From Hydractinia symbiolongicarpus (lineage: Eukaryota; Cnidaria; Hydrozoa; Anthoathecata; Hydractiniidae): a stretch of DNA of 64,000 nt. The position numbers were made by a program, and so were the translations under genes. This document shows, piece after piece, positions 32,047 to 43,870 of this stretch. Numbering within the stretch: the first letter of the stretch is position 1; each line of letters opens with the position of its first letter. A model generated the notes under the pieces. The model made no database searches and had not been told where the DNA came from. It was given only the letters and a program-made list of their open reading frames with translations. The stretch is from the NCBI RefSeq assembly GCF_029227915.1, contig NC_079886.1:9755501-9819500 (forward strand). Direction: 5' to 3'.

Positions 32047-34972
32047 ATGGTGACATTTTATTTACTAGCTTTCTTACTGTTTTGTGTGGAAAATGTTGAC
32101 AGCGCACCCAAGCCAAACACAGTCTTCAATCTGCAAGCGGTTACAAGAGCAAATAAAGCACACGAAATGCTGAGAACAAAATCATGTCTCGAACTTATTG
32201 GATCTAAAAATTGTACCTATGTAAAATCCCAACTTCCACACGATATGCAGTTTTTTATGGCGTCAAAAGAAAATGGTCATTTAAAGATCGTCAAAGCTTT
32301 GGGTAATCCAACTCTAGTTAGAGGTCTGAACGGTTTGGGGGCTGTTGTTGTGGTAGATACAATCCCAGATGCGCATTATGGTCATAAAATCGTTGTAATG
32401 CCGATCAAAACAGACATTGAAAAAAGCGAATGCGACAAACTAAAAGGATTGTTTTATAACCAAGGTAAAATTAATTATATCTAGAGTTATTTATTTTGCA
32501 GTAACTTGTAAACACTTAAAAACAGGAAATTATCCTCCTGAATGCGCGTAACAGCTTCTTGTTTATGGGTTACGAATTATCGTCACCGGTAACAAAAACT
32601 TTCGTCATCCGTTTAAACATATACCTAAAAATATCTCTCTTTTTTTTTACTTGTAGATGTTATAAATTTCTGACAATATAATTTTTATAGTAATTACACG
32701 AAGCGCTAAGTTTAAATGAGTTTTAATTGGCAATTAGTTACCGCACTAGCCGACAAACAAAATAATTAGCCGTTTTTTTATTGTAACTTTGTTTTGGAAT
32801 AGGCAGAAATTAGGATTTGATTACGATGGCAGTAGAAATAAACAAACGCTTTAGTTGTCGATACTATTTTTATCACAAACAGACCACAACATGTGATTGA
32901 TACACCACATCTTAATGTACGCGTGTTCTGTCAATTTTGTTTATTTTCTGTCAATTTTGTTTATTTTCTGTCAATTTTGTTTAGCAGGCAGCTTAGGCGA
33001 GTGTATGTTTCTTCCAAACTACTCGTACTGCTTACGATTGAAACAGATGAAGAAAAACCGAGCATGTGCTTTTCATAGCATTCCAAAAGTTTATGATGTA
33101 ACCGATAATCAACAAAAAAACATCCTAAAGTGTCTCCCAAATATTCAAAATTTTGGAAAGTGCCCAATCGTCAATGTGCTCAAGTTCAACCCATGCGATA
33201 ACAACTCAGGAAATTGTAAAGGCAACACGTTTAATCAGCAGGACACTTGTGAGAGGATGTGCGATCACGCTGTTATCCTGTCAGGAGGTTGGAACAAATA
33301 TATGAACAAGGTTCGACATTTGAAAAATATTAAGGACATGCACCGCTATCTCCATGAGAAAAAAGATTTTAAAACAAGTAATATTAAAGTCTTCTTTGCC
33401 AACAATGGAACGATAAATCGTGAGTACTATATTATTTTGTTATTTACGTATTTATTATTTATAATACCTATTTGAAGATAACGTTAAATTCCTCACGTTG
33501 TACATATCTGCCGACTTTAAATTTGAATCTTTCTTTATCGGGTATCAAAACACTGACCCTCGACATATTTCGGCTCGTTACCGCAATTGTTACAAATCGG
33601 TGCCGTTTATTTCGCATAAATTAGACGATTACGAAAATTGAGATCACGTTACATTAATAACGTGGTCACATCTAAACGGGAATATATCATTTTGAAAACG
33701 TTAATGAGTCCCCTAAAAGAAGAAAGGAGGAGCTATCGTCGTTGTGGTAAAAATATCTGTATTGTTTTCAAAATACGTTTGTGTGTGTGTGTGACGTTAG
33801 GCATTGTAAAAAAGTATAATTAAAAATTCAATTTAAACTTTCTTGCAACATTTCTCCACCGTTTGATTTTTTTTTCCACAGAGATTTTCGGTTATCGTTT
33901 TGCCATGTAGGCGGTAGAAAATTTGGAACGATATTTTTTCTCACATTAGGCGGTGTCCGTCACAACAAGCGGTGTATATAAAAGTGTATACCTAGTTGGC
34001 ACATCAACATTAATAAGCTCTTTTTAGAAGTCAAAGGAAAATATTAATACGAACTTAGTGCCCAAATCTTCTTAAGATTTGATAGGATGGTTTTTACTTT
34101 CCTAAAAAAATATAGCCTCGTTTAACTTTCTGGGTTTTGACTAACAATTGTTCTCTAGCCAAACTTTTTCCTTCTTGTCCAAGCAACATACTAAAGTGCC
34201 CAGCAACTCTCAGAATATCTATTGAACCAAGTAAGCAACTAAACTAAAATTGTAGTGTTAATTTTTGCACAATTTATTTTTAGTTGACAAGCATACTTCC
34301 ACCCGTGATACATATCCTGCCACTGATGCGAACGCTATTATTGACCACATAAAAAAGGTTTGCACTAAACGACCGCAATGCATTGATACTTTTGTACTGT
34401 ATCTAAACGGCCCTGCTTTACCGAACGGTAACATCATGTTGTGGGATAGAGATTCAGATGGAAAAGCTGCAAAAGCAGAAATCATAGAGATTCCAAAGTT
34501 ACTTGAACCATTAAAAACATGCAATGCAAAAAACTTTTTGATTATCGCTGATCAAAACTACGCCGGTCATATCATCGGTGAAGTTGTAACACAGAAAAAT
34601 TTGGGGTATGATAATTTCAAACGTGTTCATGTAATAGCAGCTTCGACCAGAAGGAGTTATTCCTGGGGAAGAGACTTCACGAAGAAATTTATTGAGTTGG
34701 ACAATGTACATATCGATTCGCGTGTGGACACTTCACCATCGAGAAAAATCTCTTTAATATACAAGGTTAGTCACGTGATATATCTTTAGGCAGCTTGTAT
34801 AAGATGTTAATGGATTTCTGTAGTTGCTCAACTAAATAAAATTTAATTTTTTTAGGATTTGCAGAAAATGTTGCCAGCCAAGTATCGGTTACGCTATCAC
34901 AAAGGTGAGAATGCTGATTTAACGGTAACCGGCAAGTATGGATCCGAAGCGGGTTGCATATTGAATAAATAG
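32047..34972 (+). CDS. Secreted caspase/legumain-like (clan CD) pseudo-protease, 4 exons
   Basis: Exons are 32047-32464, 32988-33419, 34284-34765 and 34856-34972 (1,449 nt, 482 aa), with GT..AG borders and matching phases. Residues 1-20 are a signal peptide (hydrophobic YLLAFLLFC, likely cut after VDSA), so the protein is probably secreted. Residues 21-231 are a Cys-rich region without a family I recognise, with N-glycosylation sites at NCT and NYS. From about residue 232 the pattern AVILSGGWNKYMNKVRHLKN, TSNIKVFFANNG, FVLYLNGPALPNG (320-332), and NFLIIADQNYAGH (367-379) follows the strand order of clan CD peptidases. The His-Gly position is LNGPAL, and the catalytic Cys position is Asn375 in DQNYAG, so it should be inactive. 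The fold call is my inference from pattern; the exon structure is well supported. AATAAA lies at 34964-34969, just before the stop. Confidence 0.75.
32926..32987 (+). repeat. Three tandem 20-bp units forming the acceptor tract of exon 2
   Basis: The unit TTCTGTCAATTTTGTTTATT is repeated three times (period 20) and runs directly into TTTAGCAG at the exon 2 acceptor. It therefore supplies the branch/pyrimidine region three times over. The acceptor is a TAGCAG tandem (NAGNAG): cutting after either AG keeps frame and differs by one Ala codon. Confidence 0.85.
33975..33984 (+). promoter_or_regulatory. Possible intronic TATA box
   Basis: TATATAAAAG lies 300 bp upstream of exon 3 of the secreted-protein gene, with an initiator-like CATCAACA about 30 bp downstream. 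It could mark an alternative transcript covering only the C-terminal exons, but AT-rich introns often contain such strings. Confidence 0.2.
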
Positions 34973-37900
34973 CCCAGCTTGGCATGAATGTCCACAAAAA
35001 TCAGAATGATTAAAATTTAACAGTGAGGAAAGAATGCTCTTTCGAAGAATGCACTTAGCACAAATGAATCACCGAAGTAGAGTTCAGCTAGTTTTTGAAA
35101 CCGTCACCCTCCATCGTTACACAGGTTGCAAAAAATGGCATTACCCAAGAAAACTATAAGAAAGCTTCTAACATGACTTTCAGTAAGAAAGAAGAAGGAC
35201 ATATTTACTCAGTTCGTAAAAAAATTCACTCTAAATTATTAAAATTTACGAACAAAATTATTTAATTCCAATTTCCATTCACCCCAGGTGATACGTTGTA
35301 AAAAGTAATTGTAAATATTACCCCCTGTTTATACGTAGATCATAACGTTATAGATTAATTATATATAGTATATATATAAAAGAAAAATTATCTTCGATTT
35401 GATAACTTTCATGTTACTTTCTTTTGTGAATATACAAAGATTATTTTCTTAATAATTTTATAACCTCGGGAAACCTCAATACCCTGCAGCGTTGCATTTA
35501 GCTGATCCAGGGGACGATAATAGCCCACAAAAACTACATTTTTTTTACTAAGCAACGACTCACTTAATTGCAAAGACTACGCGTTTAAACGTTTGAATTT
35601 TGTCCCGGAGTTTTGGATTATCAAGTCCAACCAGCATTGGGGAAACGAGCGTAAAAAATATTAGATACAACGTTATTTTTGGATAAAATCAATATTTAGA
35701 ACACTGAAACTTTGAACGTAATAACAAATATCTTTTTCTTCCTATCCTCTATTTGACGTTTTTAATTTGTGAACAACTTCCTATTCTCGCTTCCAGATCT
35801 TCTTATATTAAACCTTGAAAGTTATCTAAAATAGCTCTGGAAATTAGAATGACTTTCCATAGGAAAAACCAGTTTGTAGGCCATTTTTTTATTAATAAAA
35901 CTTTAAAAGTCCGTACTATTATAACACATTGGTTATTTTATTCTTGTTGGATTAGACTGTTTGTCGTCGTTTTCGTTTGAATTGCATTTTTCTTTTATTC
36001 TGCAAAAAGTGAAAAAAGTAAACATTTCGATTGTTATCTATAATATTTTTTTTGTTCTAAAGAAACATTACCTTTGATATCAACCCTATTTCCAGGGTTT
36101 TTTGTCTTCTTAACAAAATGGTGAGTTTAATCGGGGCGATAAAGAAGACAGGGTCATAGAGCAAGGCAACTACGGTCTTTGGACCTTTTTTCGACCCAGT
36201 CACAGGTCCTGAATAAAATATTGAGGAAAGAAGTTTCTTTGATTTAAGAAAAGTATAATCAAGTCTTGCTTTTAGTTATATGTAGATCTTTCCTGTTGAT
36301 CAATATATCACTGATGTATGCTAATTTTTGATGATGTCAGCGTAATGGCGTCAATGTCCGTGCTGTCGGACAAAACAACGAGAACGTCACAAATATACGA
36401 ACAAGGTTATTATTTAGCAAAAAAACGCTAAGAGAATAACATGGTGCAAATAACAACAAAGTATCATAGATGACGTCATGGCCTTTTCATAGAAGTAACA
36501 AGTTCGGATCACATATCACATTATTTAGGACAACATTCTATCACGAAGTGTTTGTTATTTGTTGTTGTCCAGCGTCAACCCCAACATGGTCCTACAGAGA
36601 AATTACTGAAAAACGTGATGTCGAATATTAACAACAAAAGTTGTGCATTTGTTTTTACACGAGAAAGGTCAAGATTGTGTCAACTTCTCATCACAAGATT
36701 CTCCCCAGGGGTCTTCTAAAACACTGAAGCCGCCCTGTACGTAGGCGGATCTGACATCTTGAAACAAAATCCTGGGTACGAGGATGTGTCAAAACTGTTT
36801 GAAAGAGTATTTTTACAAAAACGTGATCTGTATGATTAATATTTACCTTTGTACCATAAAACACACCACATTAAGGTTGCATGAAAGATCTGCATGTCTG
36901 AACATTCTCACAAACTTGTGGCTTGCAAAAGGACACGCTTTTAAAAACAATTTTATTAGAAAAGTAAACAAAAATTTTTCTCCCAAATAATTTTCAACAA
37001 TTTAAACATAAGCCCTTGGTGAAAATTCATTTGCGAAAAGCGTAGGATTCGCGAATATAAGTACATGCAAAAATTAGTACTCCGGAAGTATAAGAACCTT
37101 GTTTTCAGTGTTTTGTATATTTTTTCTAATACCAATGAACATGTTTGTATCATTATTTGGCTCGTAAATTGGGTCACGTGACAGCAGGTAAGTTAAAACC
37201 TTATCGTATATATATGTATATATATTTCCCGTTACTTGATTTATATCAATTTGTTGTGGCAGCAAAATAATTAGATCTCACAATAGCTGATTCATCGGAA
37301 ATTTAGTCCATTTACATTTGTGGCCTTTCGCTTGGCGTTTGGGGAAACAAACAAACAAACAAACAACCATTTACACAGTTACCGCCCTAATAATTGCAAT
37401 TAATTAGCTCTGACATGTTCATGAGAAAGCGACTAATGAAGAGTTGTAGCATAAGGTAAGTGCCGGTAATCTTTTATCGGGATGTACAATAATCAAAATA
37501 ATGAGCATAAACATCGGAAAAATATAAACATATTGTCTTGTACTAGAAGCTACATAATATGACATCATGATGACAAAAACGGCTCGGTGTAGCATGATTA
37601 CCATTACCACGTGATACATGACCCACTGCTTAACATATCAATTTCCCCAAGGGATCAGACTCAAAGAAACTTTTCAGATATTAAGTGAAAATGGACGTAA
37701 TTTAAAATTTTCGCTTACCCTGAACTTACGTAAGTTTATAAGCTTTTTACGATTTGTTTATACAAGAATCGTGAGCTGTGTATGGAGAGGTACTTTTGGA
37801 GGGAAGGGAGTGGGGTTGGATGGGCTTGTATACATATCACCCATTTAGACATCAAAATATTTAATACTGAATAAAAAAACTATTAAAACCAGTTACTTGT

Positions 37901-38117
37901 GTCATTGTCATTGTCAACGTCGCTTTTACTGTCAATTTTTTAAGTATTCTCGTCATCGTGCTTTTCGCTTGATAATATCTGAAGGTGACTAGCTCATCTG
38001 CTTCTGCCATTTTGTAGCTTTTTGGAATTATAAGGATATCTACTTGATATTTTTTTCTTGCATTTAGCCTACGCGCGGAGAGACTTATAGATGGAGAGGT
38101 TCAGCAAATAAATAAAG
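34973..38117. other. Intergenic region, no gene recognised
   Basis: AT-rich DNA between convergently oriented genes. It holds simple repeats, TATATA-type at 37199-37230 and (AAAC)n at 37343-37365. ORFs at 36784-37265 and 37419-37848 show no domain. The 3' UTRs of the two flanking genes should occupy its edges. Confidence 0.5.
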
Positions 38118-38123
38118 TTTATT
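38118..38123 (-). terminator. Poly(A) signal of the Ras-like gene
   Basis: AATAAA on the minus strand, 114 bp after the stop codon of the GTPase ORF. A plus-strand AATAAA (38111-38116) nearly abuts it, so the site could serve transcripts from both sides. Confidence 0.55.
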
Positions 38124-38236
38124 ACAAGGGAGAGGGAAATATACTGGCGTAAACACATGTTGGAAAGTCTTCGTTTTTGTTAAGGTTCAAACAGGACGAA
38201 TTTGTGGTTTACTTGCGACTCATTTTTCTGCGTGAT

Positions 38237-38908
38237 TCAATATTTACATTTTGCGCTTTTACCTGCTCGTTTTTCCCCTTTTTCGTCGACTTCAGTATGA
38301 GACACTTTAATCTCGTCTTTTCTTACCAACAATAAATCGATAATAGCATCAATATTTGGAATCAAATCCTGAAACCCGATTTCAAACGGTCTATCTATCT
38401 TAAATCCAGTTTTAGCAGAGCACAGAACGTGAAAAAGTGCATGGTCCTTTTGTGCTGTCATAAATCGGGTTATCGTTGTGTTTTGGTATCCATATATATC
38501 GGGTAATTTGTCAGCTTTCGCGCCAATAATAACGATTGGACACAAGGACTCGGTTCGAACAATGTCGTAAAGTCGCGCTACTTCTAAGACCGTAGAAATT
38601 TCCGTCACATCGTACATTAAAAAAACAAGGTCCGACTTATTTATATTTAGTCGTCTCATAGCTGGAAATTGTTCGGTGCCTGATGTATCGACGATTTCTA
38701 TATTTAGCGATACTCCTTTAAAGTCGTATAATGTTTCATAGAAATCTTCGATTGTCGGTACGTATGTGTCGGTATACTTATCGCGGTTGATAAATCTGCC
38801 GATAAATTTCGATTTTCCGACTTCTGCAGCGCCGAACACAGATAAGCGAAATGTTTTCTTTATTGTACTGAGATCAGTCATCGATTTCCGCAAGCCTCTT
38901 GCCAACAT
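38237..38908 (-). CDS. Ras-superfamily small GTPase, RASD/DIRAS-like, single exon
   Basis: 223 residues with the full G-domain order: G1 GAAEVGKS (26-33), G2 YVPTIEDFY (Thr52), G3 DTSGTEQF (74-81) followed by FPAMRRL, G4 GAKADK (129-134), and G5 CSAK (163-166). The DTSG...FPAMRRL stretch is typical of the RASD/DIRAS-type branches of Ras. Three features are unusual. The NKxD box has Ala130 in place of Asn. The Ras Gly12 and Gly13 positions are Ala28 and Glu29, and the Gln61 position is Thr78. The C-terminus ends KCKY and lacks a CAAX prenylation box. It should bind guanine nucleotides and act in signalling, but affinity, hydrolysis and membrane anchoring may differ from Ras. Met10 is an alternative start. 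No introns are visible. Confidence 0.88.
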   Translation of the reverse strand: MLARGLRKSMTDLSTIKKTFRLSVFGAAEVGKSKFIGRFINRDKYTDTYVPTIEDFYETLYDFKGVSLNIEIVDTSGTEQFPAMRRLNINKSDLVFLMYDVTEISTVLEVARLYDIVRTESLCPIVIIGAKADKLPDIYGYQNTTITRFMTAQKDHALFHVLCSAKTGFKIDRPFEIGFQDLIPNIDAIIDLLLVRKDEIKVSHTEVDEKGEKRAGKSAKCKY

Positions 38909-40637
38909 TATGCCGTGGTGATAAAAATATAAATATTATACTATATGATACTTCAACAAAGACTTTTTTTTTTACAGTTGCGTCTAAAACACTTCATATT
39001 TTTTTAAGATAATTTTCAAGAAAACGCATTCAGATAATAACATACGCATTCATTATAAATTTATTAAAAGTTTGAAATTGTGTTGAAGCATTTGACCACT
39101 GGATGAATCGCACTTGTATATATATTTTTTTAATAGTGTATCCAAACACGTCACTGATCGACACTTATCTAAAAGGCTAGCTGTTACAGCGAGTTTGTAA
39201 GGTAAAATTAACAGAAATCGGGGAAAATTTTTCTTCGATTATATGCAGAAATGTTATGACTTCTTTTTAATTATTTATTAGCATTTTTTAATTTTTTGTA
39301 CTTTGCAAATGTCTTAAGTTTACGCTACTGTAAAGTCACGAAGTTGGACTTCCATGACATGCTCGACCCTAGCACAAGCGCAGCGTCGTTGATAAGCAAA
39401 TAGTCCTGGGAACGAAGTTAAAAAATCGATAAAAAAATGTACCTGAGCTTGGCTTTGAAGCGGGTTTTCATTTCAACTAAATAAACGAATCGATCGACAA
39501 CAAAAAGTAGAAAGCAATCGTACTTTTGCAACCGATTGGGCTGCGATCATTTCGACTAACTTCGTGCTAGTGGAAACCTACCTTTACTCAAAACTATCGC
39601 AGCGCAGAAAAATAATATTAATATTTTGCAGTCTACCGTCACGCAGTCAACGATGGTTATTTATGCGAAGAACTTTCGTAGGAAAGAAAGGCCGTTTAAT
39701 TGAAATTCCACTCTTAGGGTTCTAATTTTAATGCTAAATTAGGGTAGAAATTAAAAGGAAACACAATAAAAATTTTTGGGTGTTATTCGGAACGAAACAT
39801 TATCATTGTACACCCGCCTGCAGTGACCACTACTCAAACAGATTGGACCGCTTAACATTTTTCAACTAAATATTCACCAATTATTATTTTTTATGTATAA
39901 AACGAAACATGGCATGTCACCACAACTATTTTCTAATTGATTCTGACCAATTGAACACAAATACCATACAAGGTATTTACGGATTAATTTTACCATTTCG
40001 AAAAATATCTAAAATGCATTTTCAATTAATCACAGAGGACCTTTACTAAGGAATGCTTTTTTGAATGAAAGAAAATAAATTATAACTCAGTCAATTCTTT
40101 TAAAACTTTGAGCAAATTGGAACTTCTAAATGTCACTATTGACAAAACGATATATTTTTAAGTAATTATGACTCTTCTTTTTATGTAATTATATACTATC
40201 ACTATTTTTATATATTATATTTTTATATTTAAGAGTAGCGTTTGTGAATATTTTTTAGCTTACTAAATGGGTTGGTGATAAAACTTGATGATGTCTTAAA
40301 CTTGCTTCTGCGATCTCTTTTCAACATCCTACACTTTATATTAAAAACTAATGTATCCATGTTATATAGGCGGAACATAAATATCTATCTTTTATTTTAT
40401 TTTGGGGGTGGCCGCAGAGGGCCAAATATTTTGTATTTGTAGCTTTTAAGCATGCGCACAGATCGAAAACTGCATTTAAACTCTGGGGTCGGTTTGAACG
40501 AAGTAAAATGCCGTTTGAAGTGATAAAAACTAACATAAAAACAGTACTCAGAAACACAACTGAAGTGGCTCAAACAGATTTGAATTCACCTCAGATCTTA
40601 TGTAAACGGCCTTTTTTTCAAATTTATTTATTATATA

Positions 40638-40790
40638 CTAGTCGTTAGCCTGTTGAAAAATCCACGGGTTCGCCCGTCCTTTTTATACCGCGTTGCGTGC
40701 GTCTCGCTACCTGCGCAGCTAAGCTATCATTTTGCATGACAGACAGACAAGGAGACCGAAGGACAGACGTATACAGGTATTATAATATAG
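40638..40790 (+). repeat. Dispersed ACTAGTCG..TATAATATAG repeat, full-length-like copy
   Basis: Starts ACTAGTCGTTAGCC, then AAATCCACGGGTTCGCCCGT, TTGCGTGCGTCTCGCTACC, CATTTTGCATGACAGACAGA, and ends GGTATTATAATATAG. It is the best-preserved copy in the window. No coding capacity; a SINE or MITE-type element. Confidence 0.75.
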
Positions 40791-40796
40791 AAGTTG

Positions 40797-40969
40797 TTAA
40801 CCCGTGGAAAATCAACGGGTTCTCCCGTCCTTTAAATTCACCTGTTGCAACAAAGTGGACAAAAATATATAGCATTTGGTATTGGTGCACATTATAAAAA
40901 TTTCGTGATTCCGTTACGGGACGCGGCTCTTGCGGACACACAGACAAAATACGGCTATTATTAAAGAGA
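40797..40969 (+). repeat. Dispersed repeat, diverged second copy in tandem
   Basis: Immediately after the copy ending at 40790. It begins TTAACCCGTGGAAAATCAACG followed by GGTTCTCCCGTCC and ends ACGGCTATTATTAAAGAG. That end matches the end of the 23228 copy (GGCTATTATTACAGAG), not that of its neighbour, so two subfamilies lie side by side. Confidence 0.65.
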
Positions 40970-42599
40970 TGTAACTTATCAGGAATCAGTAAAAAAACTG
41001 TATGCTCAACTTTTTATGAAGTAAATCTCGGCACGTGTGACCTCTAATTAGTCGAGTCAATTCGGCTTCTTCAAGGCTATTAAAATGAATTTCCGTCATA
41101 CAAAAGTTCCGACGCAAACGAATCTGTCAGAGCAAATCCCCAAATTCAAAACTATCAACGGACACACAATCATTTCTCAAAGAAAAATCCCGAATTAAAA
41201 TTTAACCAATGAGCATTAAGCCAGCACAGTCCCATATTACCCTCTTAATTCAATGTCTTTAGGGGTGTCCTGGCCGAATTTGAGCTTGTTACTAACTTCA
41301 TCTGAGTTAAAAGACTCGACTGAACTAAATTCGAGTCGATTATATAACACGTGTAGCCGTACATATAACCCATTAATAAATTCCCGTACACAGATTTTTA
41401 TTCCCTTTATACGCGCTTCGCAACACGGTGAAAAGTTGTGATTTTGCACTGCTTCACGTCTCACTCTCGTCCCTACTTAAACAATTTCACGCACGACCAA
41501 ACAAAAAGATTTAAATTGCTTAATAGTGCTTAGCCAGAAGTCTCAGAATAACTTTTCCTACCACCCGGTGAACGAAATAGCTATGGTGAGAAGAATAACG
41601 CTGGGTCGAATACTAACCGCGCTTTTTAATTGGTTACTTCTATTGTTCTTTGCTTAATTGATCATTATTGGGAAATCCTTTTTTCTTTAATGCTTTAAAT
41701 GAGAATGGTCTCACTAACCCGAACAAACATAGTCGGGAGCACTAAGTTTTCATTGTAAAAATCCAAAATAACGGCTCAGGCGTAGGCACTTATTTTAAAG
41801 TCATCAAAAATGAACCAGAACGGGCTCTTTTGACGGATAATTTTATTCTGAAAATTTTTTCTATAGGAACCATATGGATATTATTAAATATCTCTATGCA
41901 GGAACTGACCAAGCAAATATGTTGTACAAAAACAATATAACTCAGTATATCTCTTGAGAGTTCTTAGTAAGGATTTCTGCAAAAAAAGTGTATGTTCAAG
42001 AAAGATATCATCGAGAACGCTTTCATATTCTATAAGCAAAATAAAAAATAATAGTAAAAAAAAAATAGTATAATATGTATATAAAGAAAAACACGAATAC
42101 TACATGTAACTTGTTATTTTTGCGTTTTCAAATTTTCTTGACGGTTTTTACAAGTTATGATGAACCTTGAACCAAGTTTTTTACAGAAACCTTTTCTCTT
42201 TGTGCTAAAATGTTTTTTCAAAAGATTTGCATTTTTGCATCATACCACTTTTATCAAACAGGGAGCAGCTGGGATATCCGATAACGGTAGTTCGTAGTGC
42301 ACATCTTGCAGTTTCCAGTCTGAAATTCGCTATTATTTTAAAGCTCCGGAGTGATTACTTGCAAATGTGTCCAGAGGTCTTGAAAATATACAGCTCTCTC
42401 ACTAGTAATTAACTATTTGCATACCATTTCTATATACGTCTTGCATCTAAAAAGCAAAATTGTGTGATGGCCTATGGATATTTCGTTTTTCATTTCAATT
42501 ATGAAAATGAACTTACCAGAGATGTTGCTGTTCCTCCATCATGCACACTTTAATATAATAACCAATTTCATCTTGAGTTGATCAGAAAAATTATTTCAA

Positions 42600-43870
42600 C
42601 TAGTTGGATTTCTTTAATTGGTTAAAAAATGGTGCTTTACGCTTACTAAAAGGAGAAGGAACTGTTTTCCATTCTGACCAAAGATGGAGAAATAACAAAT
42701 GCTCTCTCAATTCACTCAATTTTTTGACACTGGTAGTATAGCTGTTGTAGCCATTGGTAAAATAACACATTGCCACAATCTTCATTGCTACAATAACATC
42801 TTCTAAACTATGAAGAGATACATCGATGAAACCGAACATATCTTTGTATCAGCTTCAGCTTTACCCTTCACAACCTTATGCTTAGCATCTTCCAGTTTTA
42901 TTGAACTCTTCCGAGAGAAATAAATCTTGGATACAGGGTACATTGGCTTCAACAGTCTCAATATTCTGGTACTTTATTTGTTTTGTTCTCCTATTGTGCT
43001 CATTAGATTTTGTTGCTGCTTGATATCTATCAAATAACACACTAGCTTCAGAGTTGTTAATTTCTTGAAACATATAAAATTATAGATTCGCTACTTTTTT
43101 AAAAGTCCTTCATTCATCGAACGAATTGAGAGATGTACAAATCAGTCTTGTACAGAACATCTTGTTATATAATGTTTGTGTTAGAGGTTTTCTCAAAAAT
43201 AGATTATCGGGGTTTCTTATAAGTGCATCATTGAATAAAGAGGTAGGTGTTTACGGCTTGCATATAGCTAAAACATCCCCCAACATCCTCTTGTCTTTGT
43301 CCATTTATTGTAACCTTGATCTTCTTTATTGAGTTTTCGTATGACAACTTTGATAATCGTTGCGGCAGTATTTACTATATTATTTGCCCTTCTTCGTTTT
43401 CGTTTTCATTTTAAATACAATGTATGATGCCATATCTTTAAAACATATAGCATCTACTCTGCCAGAAACAACTGCGAAGTAGCTATGAACCTTGTATAGT
43501 TCTTACAATATCCGTTTAACTGTGTTTGGAGAATATTCGCCTTTACTTAATTCAATCATTTTTTCACAGGGTTCCTCTTTTCAATGTAGCAGTGTACATT
43601 CCACTTAAAAGGTATAGATTACCTCCTCCTTCTCCTCAATTTCTTTGGAAAAATCCAACATGTAAAGTGAGTCAATATTGGTATGCCAGACTTCTTGAAA
43701 TACTGCAAACGACGACACAAACTTTTCTTATTGCTTCCGTCAGCTAGCCTTGAAAGCTTTACAAAACCTTTTTGAAGATTGTTGGCTGACGGGTTTGCTG
43801 CTTTTAATCTCTCTATTGCATATGACAAAAGCTTCAGGTTTTCAATTTTTATCTGTTGAATCGTCATCAC
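42600..43870 (-). pseudogene. Degenerate minus-strand coding remnants of unknown origin
   Basis: Three ORFs lie in order on the minus strand: 43870-43619, 43073-42882 and 42839-42600. Their amino-acid content is protein-like (for example LKLLSYAIERLKAANPSANN and KKLSELREHLLFLHLWSEW), and in the last two the gap is short and broken by stops. I do not recognise a family. A decayed transposon protein or captured gene fragment would fit; chance is also possible. Confidence 0.3.

Noticed and set aside
32897-33475. 192-codon ORF starting at 32897
   Set aside because: Its first 30 codons are the intronic 20-bp repeat read through. The true exon starts at 32985 or 32988 and ends at the GTGAGT donor at 33420.
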